Shown here piece after piece: positions 1 through 5,557 of a DNA stretch of 5,557 bases. The stretch is from contig CALKOE010000101.1 in assembly GCA_938091985.1 (NCBI GenBank), positions 1 through 5,557 of the forward strand, given 5' to 3'. Position numbers and translations under genes: made by a program. How positions within the stretch are numbered: the stretch's first letter is position 1; every line of letters begins with the position of its first letter. The notes under the pieces are model-generated. The model saw nothing but the letters and a program-made list of their open reading frames with translations, was not told the DNA's origin and searched no databases. Source of the stretch: an uncultured Acidimicrobiales bacterium. GTDB lineage: Bacteria > Actinomycetota > Acidimicrobiia > Acidimicrobiales > Aldehydirespiratoraceae.

Positions 1-1
1 C

Positions 2-277
2 GCGGTCGCGTTTGCCGTCGCGGCGGCGACCGGTTCGCGCGGGGCCACGCTCGGTGTCGCGAGCACGGTCGCCATTGGGAGCTTCCTCGCCTACGGCCTG
101 CTCCCGCTGTCCGACGATCTGGCCTGGGGACGCCGGATTTCGCTCTGGTACCCCTACGCCGACCACGAACCACTGGTGCGCGGCTTCGACGGGTCAAACG
201 CGATCGTGTTGCTGCTTCTCGCCCTCTGTGGGCTCGCCGTGGGCCTGTGGGGGTTCGAGCGTCGCGACCTGCGGTAG
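2..277 (+). CDS. C-terminal fragment of an ABC-2 type transporter permease (5' end outside window)
   Basis: An open frame runs from the window edge to a TAG stop at 275-277, giving 91 residues with no start codon, so only the C-terminus is present. Two hydrophobic stretches look like membrane helices: about residues 16-36 (TLGVASTVAIGSFLAYGLLP) and 66-85 (NAIVLLLLALCGLAVGLWGF). Between them is a polar loop with aromatic residues (ISLWYPYADHEPLVRGFDG), and the protein ends in a short basic tail, FERRDLR. A penultimate loop followed by a last helix and an 'F-x-R-R-D-L' tail is typical of bacterial ABC-2 family permeases that pair with a separate ATPase to move substrates across the cytoplasmic membrane. 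The ATPase gene is presumably upstream, off the window. The substrate cannot be told. Another polytopic membrane protein is possible; that it is a membrane protein is much surer than the family. Confidence 0.7.
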   Translation, partial: AVAFAVAAATGSRGATLGVASTVAIGSFLAYGLLPLSDDLAWGRRISLWYPYADHEPLVRGFDGSNAIVLLLLALCGLAVGLWGFERRDLR

Positions 278-311
278 CGCGAGAATTCGCACGCTCTTTC
301 TCACCTCGCGC
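277..311 (+). terminator. Possible weak hairpin after the permease gene
   Basis: GCGCGAG at 277-283 is exactly complementary to CTCGCGC at 305-311, with a 21-base loop, and it begins on the last base of the permease stop codon. The position suits transcription termination. The loop is long and no T-run follows, so it is not a classical intrinsic terminator. In GC-rich DNA a 7-bp match of this kind can also occur by chance. Confidence 0.25.
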
Positions 312-353
312 GAAATCCACAGGGCACCGTCGACACGTTGGGTGGTTGCCGAT

Positions 354-374
354 GTTACGGTTCCGTAACGGAAC
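354..374. promoter_or_regulatory. Overlapping inverted repeats, candidate operator upstream of the SLH/beta-helix gene
   Basis: Two perfect inverted repeats overlap here. GTTACGG (354-360) pairs with CCGTAAC (363-369) across TT. GTTCCGT (360-366) pairs with ACGGAAC (368-374) across a single A. The site lies in the only sizeable gap before the surface-protein gene, 21 bases ahead of its ATG at 396, and is less GC-rich than its surroundings. Short dyads like this are typical binding sites for dimeric transcription factors (TetR, GntR and similar). Which protein binds is unknown. I could not place a convincing -35/-10 pair around it, so the promoter itself is unassigned. Confidence 0.4.
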
Positions 375-384
375 GGCGCGGGCC

Positions 385-389
385 TGGAG
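385..389 (+). promoter_or_regulatory. Shine-Dalgarno-like TGGAG supporting the ATG at 396
   Basis: TGGAG at 385-389 ends six bases before the ATG at 396, a normal spacing for a ribosome binding site. The alternative in-frame ATG at 450 is preceded by ACACCTGTA, with no purine-rich element. This favours 396 as the start of the SLH/beta-helix gene, although the signal peptide looks more standard from 450. Confidence 0.45.
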
Positions 390-395
390 TGCCAA

Positions 396-2414
396 ATGTT
401 TCGAACAAGGTCTTCATTTCCCCGATCACCGCGCCGAACAACACCTGTAATGCAACGATTTACCGGATTTCTCGCCGCAGCGATGCTTCTCGCAGGGCTG
501 TTTGCCCTCCCCGCGGGCGCTGTCGCAGGTTTCAGTGATGTTGCGGCCGACGACTACTGGGCCGAGCCGGTCCAGTGGATGGTCGACAACGGCATCACGA
601 CCGGCACCGCCGAGGGGTGCTTCTCACCCGACGATTCGGTCACCCGTGGCCAGGCTGCGGCGTTCATGTGGCGGATGGAGGGGGAGCCGAACCCGTCGAA
701 CTCTCACCCCTTTGTCGACGTGCAGGCGTCGTGGCAAGACGACGCAGTCGCATGGATGCTCGAAGAGGGCATCACTACCGGCACGTCACCGACTCGGTAC
801 TCGCCCGACGCGGTGCTGACTCGCGGTCAGCTCGCTGCGCTGCTGCATCGCCTCGCCGGCGAGCCGCCCGCAAGCGGGCACCCGTTCACCGACATCACCG
901 ACGCGTGGCAGCAGACGCCCTTTGCGTGGATGATCGACGAGGGCATCACCACAGGTGTCACCCCCACACGATTCGCACCGGCCGACGCAGTTTCCCGCGG
1001 TCAGCTCGCCACGTTCTTCTGGCGCTACAAGGGTTCGCCCTCGGTTGAAGTGTCGCCGCTGTCGCCCGCGTGCACTGGTTTGCCGCCGGTCGACAATCCG
1101 GTCATTCCTGATTCCGGTGGCACCACCGATTGCGTCGCGACGACCGCCGAGCCGTGGGCTTCGGTGTGGTTCGACATGCACTACTCCGACACCGTTCAGA
1201 GCTGCACCCGCCCCGTGTTCTCGGTGAGCGGTGCCACTCGGATCGTGGACCGGACCCACCCCAACGCAAGTGACGGCAATCCGGGCACTGCGTCGGCGCC
1301 GTGGCGAACGATCGTGCACGCGGCCGAAGAGGCCAATTCCGGCGACATCGTGTTCGTCAAGGCCGGAACCTACGACGACGGTCGAATCGAGCCCCGCACA
1401 AGCAACGTGGTCTTCTCCGCTTACCCGGGCGCCGAGCACGAGGTCGTCATTCGTGGCTGGGGTATCCGTGCCAAGGGCACATCGAACCTGATCATCCACG
1501 GCTTCAAGTTCCGTGACATCGCCAACAACGCCATCCAGGTGATCGGCCCCGACGTGCGCAACGTCGTGATTGCCGACAACGACACCTACAACACCGACTA
1601 CGCCGGCGTGAGCGTGCGGGGTGTGCTGTCGAGCAGCGATCCCGAGAACTTCGACGGTGTGCGCGACATCCTCATCATCGGCAACAAGATCCGCCGGGCC
1701 AGCATGATCAACAGCGAGGTGCTGTCGATCGGCAGCGGTGTGGTCAACATCGACATCGTCGCCAACGAGCTCTCCGACGGCGCCCCCTCGTCCGAGGGCG
1801 GCGACGAAGGCATCGCGCTGAAGGAAGGCGTTCGAGCGGCCCGCATCTACGGCAACACGATGTTTGACCTGGCCGACCGAGGCATCCACCTCGACGGTGG
1901 CAGCTACAGCTGGGATGCGTTGATTACCGACGTCGAGATCTTCGACAACCTGATGTACAACAACGACGCCCAAGGCATCTGGATCACCACCGAGGGCGAG
2001 GGCGACGTCGACGGCGTCTACGTCCACGACAACATCGCCTGGGGCAACCGCACCGACGGCTTCTTGGTCTATGACCATCCGCACGGCAACGAAGCGGGCG
2101 GCACCGTGAAGAACATCGTCTTCGAGCACAACATTGCGTTCGACAACGGTGAACACTCCGGCTTCGGCGGCTTCCGGGTCAATCATCCGACGGCCACCGG
2201 CATCATCTTTCGAGACAACATCTCGTGGGGCAACAACGGCGCCGACCTTCGTGGCGATTCGGGCACCGTGTTCGACAACAACCTCTGTGGCGAGTCGGTG
2301 TGTGAGATCCGCAGCAGCCCGCGGTTTGTCGATGCGCCATCGGACTTCCGCCTGGGTGCCGGCTCGCCGGCTATCGGTGCGGCAACCGACGGTTCCAACC
2401 TCGGTCCTCGCTGA
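396..2414 (+). CDS. Secreted SLH-domain protein with right-handed beta-helix (pectate-lyase-like fold)
   Basis: This 672-residue protein appears to be exported and held at the cell surface. Residues about 19-44 form a signal peptide: a basic start (MQRF), a hydrophobic core (LAAAMLLAGLFALPAG) and a likely cleavage after A-V-A at 44. Three S-layer-homology repeats follow at about 46-97, 106-157 and 164-213, then a linker with C226, C246 and C270. From about 282 the sequence THPNASDGNPGTASAPWRTI, then GDIVFVKAGTY, is the usual entry to DUF1565/pectate-lyase-type beta-helices. Asn-rich rungs follow, with near-identical turns DNIAWGN (545-551), HNIAFDN (578-584) and DNISWGN (607-613). The end, SPRFVDAPSDFRLGAGSPAI, is a common closing motif of such helices. 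Known relatives bind or cleave polysaccharides, but I cannot assign catalytic residues, so lyase, glycosidase, epimerase or a purely adhesive role all remain open. Starting at 396 gives an 18-residue longer n-region; ATG 450 is the alternative. Nothing nearby indicates the substrate. Confidence 0.85.
   Translation: MFRTRSSFPRSPRRTTPVMQRFTGFLAAAMLLAGLFALPAGAVAGFSDVAADDYWAEPVQWMVDNGITTGTAEGCFSPDDSVTRGQAAAFMWRMEGEPNPSNSHPFVDVQASWQDDAVAWMLEEGITTGTSPTRYSPDAVLTRGQLAALLHRLAGEPPASGHPFTDITDAWQQTPFAWMIDEGITTGVTPTRFAPADAVSRGQLATFFWRYKGSPSVEVSPLSPACTGLPPVDNPVIPDSGGTTDCVATTAEPWASVWFDMHYSDTVQSCTRPVFSVSGATRIVDRTHPNASDGNPGTASAPWRTIVHAAEEANSGDIVFVKAGTYDDGRIEPRTSNVVFSAYPGAEHEVVIRGWGIRAKGTSNLIIHGFKFRDIANNAIQVIGPDVRNVVIADNDTYNTDYAGVSVRGVLSSSDPENFDGVRDILIIGNKIRRASMINSEVLSIGSGVVNIDIVANELSDGAPSSEGGDEGIALKEGVRAARIYGNTMFDLADRGIHLDGGSYSWDALITDVEIFDNLMYNNDAQGIWITTEGEGDVDGVYVHDNIAWGNRTDGFLVYDHPHGNEAGGTVKNIVFEHNIAFDNGEHSGFGGFRVNHPTATGIIFRDNISWGNNGADLRGDSGTVFDNNLCGESVCEIRSSPRFVDAPSDFRLGAGSPAIGAATDGSNLGPR
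531..686 (+). repeat. SLH repeat 1 of 3 (coding)
   Basis: Residues 46-97 of the surface protein. The repeat opens FSDVAADDYW, has the helix WAEPVQWMVDNGITTG, and ends with FSPDDSVTRGQAAAFMWR. SLH domains usually carry 'TRAE' where this has TRGQ. It includes C75, which the other two copies lack. SLH modules bind secondary cell-wall polymers in known systems; the ligand here is unknown. Confidence 0.8.
711..866 (+). repeat. SLH repeat 2 of 3 (coding)
   Basis: Residues 106-157. Conserved positions match copy 1: FVDV at the start, a W-x(6)-W spacing (W113, W120), EEGITTGTSPTRYSPDAVLT, then RGQLAALLHRLAGEP. The 'GITTG' core and 'RGQ' motif recur in all three copies. Confidence 0.8.
885..1034 (+). 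repeat. SLH repeat 3 of 3 (coding)
   Basis: Residues 164-213. It reads FTDITDAWQQTPFAWMIDEG, then ITTGVTPTRFAPADAVSRGQ and LATFFWRYKG. With copies 1 and 2 this makes the set of three SLH modules that commonly acts as a wall-anchoring unit. Confidence 0.8.
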
Positions 2415-2528
2415 GCCCGGCGTTTCGCTCATCCAAGGCCTCCGTTGGGCCAGGTGCTCCAGCGCGTCGGATGGGCTTGCGCTGCCGCTGCGATCTACGA
2501 TCCGTGCGAACAACGCCAAGGGGGACCC
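2415..2528. other. Gap between the beta-helix gene and the CoA-transferase gene
   Basis: These 114 bases hold no convincing gene, promoter or terminator. The CoA-transferase frame stays open upstream to an ATG at 2445, which would add 28 residues (MGQVLQRVGWACAAAAIYDP and on) that do not resemble the family's usual N-terminus. I therefore treat the stretch as non-coding. Only short 4-bp dyads are visible, with no T-run. The downstream gene could be read through from the SLH gene or have its own promoter. Confidence 0.55.
2518..2525 (+). promoter_or_regulatory. Strong Shine-Dalgarno (AAGGGGGA) deciding the GTG start at 2529
   Basis: AAGGGGGA at 2518-2525 lies just ahead of GTG 2529. From this GTG the protein begins VPRRPLVGIRVVDLT, which is where CaiB/BaiF proteins normally start ('pL.GirVlDlt'). 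The upstream in-frame ATG at 2445 has no comparable site and would add an atypical extension. Confidence 0.7.
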
Positions 2529-4913
2529 GTGCCGCGTCGACCACTCGTCGGAATCCGAGTTGTAGATCTCACAGTCGAGCGGGGAGAGCTCTGTGGCCGC
2601 ATTCTGAGCGACCTCGGCGCCGAGGTGATCCGCGTCGAGCCGTCTGGCGGCTCACCATCTCGAGCCATGGCACCGATCGACGGTGATCACTCGCTCTTTT
2701 GGACCTTCCGCAACGCCGGGAAGCTCGGGGTCGAGCTCGATCTCGCCGATGCCGGCGGTCGAGAGCGACTCCACGAGCTGTTGGCCCACAGCGACGTCGT
2801 GATCCTGTCCGACGAGCCGGGTGCCAATGACGGTAACGGCCTCGACGCTGCGGAGTTGGCCACTCGTCATCCGCATCTGATCGTCAACAGCATCACGGCT
2901 TACGGCCGCACCGGGCCCTACTCGGGGCGCGATGTTCCTGACGCAGTCATCGAAGCCACCGGCGGCATGGCGTTCAAGGCCGGAACCCACGAGGGCGGAC
3001 CGATCCTCCCGCCGGGTCTCATTGGCGACGACACCGCGAGCCTCACCGGCGTCTGGGCCGTGTTGTGTGCGCTGTGGCAGCGTGAAGACACAGGCGCGGG
3101 TCAGCTCATCGATCTCTCGGTCAACGAGGCGCTCGCTCAGATCACCGACTGGTCGCTCTCGAACTGGAGTCGCTCAGCCGATGCCGGCACGCCCGGGCTC
3201 GAGATGCGGGCCGGACCCGGCCCAGTCTACACGATCATTCCGTGTGCTGATGGCTACGTCCGTTTGGTGGTGCTGAGTACTCGCCAGTGGCACGCGATTC
3301 GCGAGTGGCTCGGGGAGCCCGACTATCTCCAGGACCCCGATCTCGATGGCTTCGTCGGCCGGATGATGATTGCCGACGCCGTGCTCAACCCGCTCTATTG
3401 CGAGCTGTGGGCCGAGATGACAATGCTCGACGTGTGCGAGGAAGCGCAGCGGCGCGGCATCGTCTGCACGCCGATCCTGAAGCCTGGCGAGGTGCTCGCC
3501 AACCCTCACCTCGAGAGCCGCGACACGTTCGACGACGTCGTCCTCGACGACGGACGCACGATGAAGCTCCCGTCCGGCTGGTTCGAGTTCGACGGTGAGC
3601 GGGTGGGACCCACCGGCCCGCCGCCTGCCGTGGGACAACACACCGAGCAGGTCTTCGCGAATCTCGGCGAGGCCCGATCGGCACCGGCGGCACCGCTCGA
3701 CGCAGCAGCACCGCTCGCCGGCATGAAGGTGATGGACTTCGGACATGGTGGCGTGGGGGTGGAGACCGGGCGCATGTTCGGCGAATACGGCGCCGACGTC
3801 GTCAAGATCGAGAGCCGCACCTACCCGGACTTCATTCGAGTCGTCCTCGGTGGTGAGATGTCACCGTCGTTCGCCTCGTCGAGCCGGAGCAAGCGGTCGC
3901 TCGGCGTCAACGCGAAGACGGATCGCGGCATCGAACTGCTGCGCCAGATGGCGCGTGATGCCGATGTCGTGATCGAGAACAACTCGACAGGCACGATGAC
4001 CGCGATGGGTCTCGGCTTCGAGGTGATGAAGGCGGAGAACCCCGACATCGTGATGATGTCGAGCCAACTCATGGGGTCGCGGGGTCGCTGGGCCGATTGG
4101 CTCGGCTACGGGCCCAACACGCAGGTCACCGGCGGAATGACGCACCTGTGGAGCTACGAGAACGATCCTGCCCCGGCTGGCAGCCAGGCGATCTTCCCCG
4201 ACCATTTCGCCGGTCGCACCGGAGCGGTGGCGGCGCTGGCCAATGTGCTCGGCAATCGCCGCAACGGCGACGGAGGTGTGCACGTCGAGGTCTGCCAGGT
4301 TGAGCAGGTCGTTGGTGTCATGGGCGATCTCCTGGCCAAGGAATCGCTGGTTCCCGGATCGATCGTGCCTCGGGGCAACCACTCCGACCACGGCACGCCC
4401 TGGGGTTTGTTCCCGACCGAGGGTGACGACAAGTGGGCGGCCGTCTGCGTTCGTACCGATGCCGAATGGGCCGCGCTCGTCGAGCTGATGGGCTCGCCCG
4501 AGTGGGCTGATCCGGCGATGTCGACCGACGCCCGGCGCGCCGCCGAGAACGAGATCGAGGCGCGCATCGCCGAATGGACGGCGACGATGACAAGCGACGC
4601 GCTCACGGAGGCATGTCTGGCTGCCGGAGTGCCCGCCGGGCCGATGCTCACGGGTGCGACCCAGTCGGTCGACCCGCATCTCGAAGCACGCGGCTATCTG
4701 GTGAAGCTCCATCAGCCGCCGATCGGCGGGATGATCTTCGAGGGAGGCGCGTTCCAGTCGAGCGCGATGATCGGACCCGACATCTTCCCGGCCCCCGGCT
4801 TGGGGCAGCACACCCGAGACATCGCATCGGACTGGTTCGGCCTGCCTGATGATGAGATCGAGGAGCTCGTGGCCAGCGGCGTGCTGGAGACCGATCCGCC
4901 CTTCGGCACCTGA
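2529..4913 (+). CDS. Tandem two-domain CaiB/BaiF family III CoA-transferase
   Basis: This 794-residue cytoplasmic enzyme is about twice the usual 380-430 residues of the family because two complete CoA-transferase units are fused. Unit 1 spans about 5-376: LVGIRVVDLT, LGAEVIRVEP, NAGKLGVELDLAD, a segment ending YGRTGPYSG, and the hallmark ALWQREDTGAGQLIDLSVNE. Unit 2 spans about 395-794: LAGMKVMDFG, YGADVVKIES, RSKRSLGVN, DADVVIENNSTGTM and GNRRNGDGGVHVEVCQVEQV. An Ala/Pro-rich linker (about 381-394) joins them. The family moves CoA between carboxylic acids through an aspartyl-CoA intermediate; racemases of the same fold use the equivalent Asp. That Asp appears present in both halves: D167 (LIGDDTASLTG) and D558 (FPDHFAGRTG). 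Monomeric relatives act as interlocked dimers, so the fusion may fold as an internal pseudo-dimer. The substrate is unknown; carnitine/bile-acid-type, dicarboxylate or acyl-CoA degradation roles are possible. DMSP-cleaving DddD shares the tandem layout, but no ddd neighbours are seen. GTG 2529 was chosen for its ribosome binding site and family fit. Confidence 0.9.
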   Translation: MPRRPLVGIRVVDLTVERGELCGRILSDLGAEVIRVEPSGGSPSRAMAPIDGDHSLFWTFRNAGKLGVELDLADAGGRERLHELLAHSDVVILSDEPGANDGNGLDAAELATRHPHLIVNSITAYGRTGPYSGRDVPDAVIEATGGMAFKAGTHEGGPILPPGLIGDDTASLTGVWAVLCALWQREDTGAGQLIDLSVNEALAQITDWSLSNWSRSADAGTPGLEMRAGPGPVYTIIPCADGYVRLVVLSTRQWHAIREWLGEPDYLQDPDLDGFVGRMMIADAVLNPLYCELWAEMTMLDVCEEAQRRGIVCTPILKPGEVLANPHLESRDTFDDVVLDDGRTMKLPSGWFEFDGERVGPTGPPPAVGQHTEQVFANLGEARSAPAAPLDAAAPLAGMKVMDFGHGGVGVETGRMFGEYGADVVKIESRTYPDFIRVVLGGEMSPSFASSSRSKRSLGVNAKTDRGIELLRQMARDADVVIENNSTGTMTAMGLGFEVMKAENPDIVMMSSQLMGSRGRWADWLGYGPNTQVTGGMTHLWSYENDPAPAGSQAIFPDHFAGRTGAVAALANVLGNRRNGDGGVHVEVCQVEQVVGVMGDLLAKESLVPGSIVPRGNHSDHGTPWGLFPTEGDDKWAAVCVRTDAEWAALVELMGSPEWADPAMSTDARRAAENEIEARIAEWTATMTSDALTEACLAAGVPAGPMLTGATQSVDPHLEARGYLVKLHQPPIGGMIFEGGAFQSSAMIGPDIFPAPGLGQHTRDIASDWFGLPDDEIEELVASGVLETDPPFGT

Positions 4914-4938
4914 GTCCAGAGCATCCGGTGAGCTTGGC

Positions 4939-5557
4939 TCAGCCGGCGAAGCAGCCCCAGCAGGTGTTGTGGAGTTCGACATCGCCGAGATCGACGCGGT
5001 CGCCGGTCGCCGACTCGACCACCGCGGCGGTGAGGGTTGCTCGCACATCGGCCACCTCGTCCGCGTTCGGCATGGTGTCGGATCCGATCGTGAGGGTTCC
5101 CTCGACGAGCGTCCACGTCGAGCTGACCACCGGTGTCGGTTCGTCGACCAAGATGAGGTCGTCGCAGTAGTTCGCGTAGAGATCTGTGCCAGTCGTGACG
5201 GTCGCATTCCATGCTGTGTCGGGGAAATTGACCGGTGAGCTGAGTGCTTCGGCGTCGGCGTCGAAGCCGGCGACCCAGGTGAGTGACAGACGCAGGGTCT
5301 GGTCGGCACTTCCCTTTTCGAAGCCATAGCCACAGCCGTAGTCGTCGGTGAGGGCCGCAGCATCGATCTCCACCGTGGTGTCGGCGGGGTCGTAGGGCTC
5401 GAGCGCCGTGACGCGCACGCCGTGCTCCTCGTCGGCCATCATCTCGTCGATATCGACGTAGTAGCTGATCACTGCTCCGGTGTCGGGGTCATAGTCGGTG
5501 TCGAGCGCCGCGTAGCCGTCGGCGATCGCGTCGGCCATCTCGTCGAAGAGGGTCTCC
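4939..5557 (-). CDS. C-terminal part of an exported DUF6174-like protein (5' end outside window)
   Basis: The minus-strand frame ends at a TGA (complement of 4939-4941) and stays open to the window edge, so the gene is partial. An internal ATG at 5538 would give 199 residues, but it has no signal peptide and the reading continues upstream as ETLFDE. The segment ETLFDEMADAIADG, then YDPDTGAVISYYVDIDEMMADEE, resembles the end of DUF6174, where 'LFD.I..AI' is followed by 'YDp.yGyPt.i.iD....DeE'. Members are commonly secreted or lipoproteins of unknown function. After it comes an acidic, Thr/Val-rich, probably beta-rich region of about 150 residues that I do not recognise, ending NTCWGCFAG. Four cysteines are visible (C69, C125, C193, C196 counted from that ATG), consistent with disulfides in an exported protein. 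It converges on the CoA-transferase gene with a 25-base gap. The coding call is firm; the family is recalled from pattern and less sure. Confidence 0.75.
   Translation of the reverse strand, partial: ETLFDEMADAIADGYAALDTDYDPDTGAVISYYVDIDEMMADEEHGVRVTALEPYDPADTTVEIDAAALTDDYGCGYGFEKGSADQTLRLSLTWVAGFDADAEALSSPVNFPDTAWNATVTTGTDLYANYCDDLILVDEPTPVVSSTWTLVEGTLTIGSDTMPNADEVADVRATLTAAVVESATGDRVDLGDVELHNTCWGCFAG

Noticed and set aside
12..368. Short + strand frame covering the permease end and the following gap
   Set aside because: It is an Arg/Ser/Pro-rich translation in a different frame from the hydrophobic, permease-like reading, and it has no ribosome binding site or domain.
786..2519. 577-residue open frame on the - strand opposite the SLH/beta-helix gene
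   Set aside because: It lies antisense to a well-supported gene. Its translation is Val/Asp/Arg/His-rich with no recognisable domain, as expected for a shadow frame in GC-rich codon usage.
2445..2528. ATG 2445 as the start of the CoA-transferase, adding 28 residues
   Set aside because: The extension has no family resemblance and no ribosome binding site was seen for it, whereas GTG 2529 has AAGGGGGA immediately upstream and starts where the family starts.
2529..4913. Calling the tandem CoA-transferase DddD (DMSP CoA-transferase/lyase)
   Set aside because: The tandem layout is shared, but two-domain CaiB/BaiF proteins are diverse, no DddD-specific residues could be verified, and no ddd transporter or dehydrogenase genes are in the window.
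4929..4941. TGAGC-TTG-GCTCA hairpin between the convergent genes as a bidirectional terminator
   Set aside because: The stem is only 5 bp, it has no T-run on either side and it overlaps the stop codon of the minus-strand gene. It is too weak to call.
3861..5363. 500-residue open frame on the - strand spanning the end of the CoA-transferase and the DUF6174-like gene
   Set aside because: It overlaps two better-supported genes in other frames. The product is low-complexity, Arg/His/Pro-rich and shows no domain.

Overview
This is a GC-rich window of dense, conventional bacterial coding sequence. The S-layer-homology repeats built around 'GITTG...TRGQ', the alanine/aspartate-rich proteins, GTG start use, a two-domain CaiB/BaiF CoA-transferase and a DUF6174-like exported protein together suggest an actinobacterium, perhaps of the Acidimicrobiia/Ilumatobacter type. 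That placement is inference from sequence style, because there is no rRNA or marker gene here.

Layout, left to right. (1) Bases 2-277, + strand: the C-terminal end of an integral-membrane protein, most like an ABC-2 type transporter permease, whose start lies outside the window. (2) Bases 278-395: a non-coding gap with a possible weak hairpin directly after the permease stop and a conspicuous overlapping palindrome at 354-374 that could be an operator. (3) Bases 396-2414, + strand: a secreted, cell-surface protein with a signal peptide, three SLH repeats, a cysteine-containing linker and a long right-handed parallel beta-helix. (4) Bases 2415-2528: a short gap with no convincing terminator or promoter. 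(5) Bases 2529-4913, + strand: a 794-residue protein made of two fused CaiB/BaiF (family III) CoA-transferase domains. (6) Bases 4939-5557, - strand: the C-terminal part of an exported protein with a DUF6174-like segment, convergent with the CoA-transferase and cut by the window edge.

The genes do not form an obvious pathway. A membrane transporter, a surface beta-helix protein, a cytoplasmic CoA-transferase and an exported DUF6174-like protein look like unrelated neighbours, three on the + strand and one facing them. I found no CRISPR array, RNA gene, insertion sequence, phage gene or defence system. The points most worth a second look are the double-Asp architecture of the fused CoA-transferase, the palindrome upstream of the SLH/beta-helix gene, that gene's start choice, and the DUF6174-like protein with its terminal CxxC.
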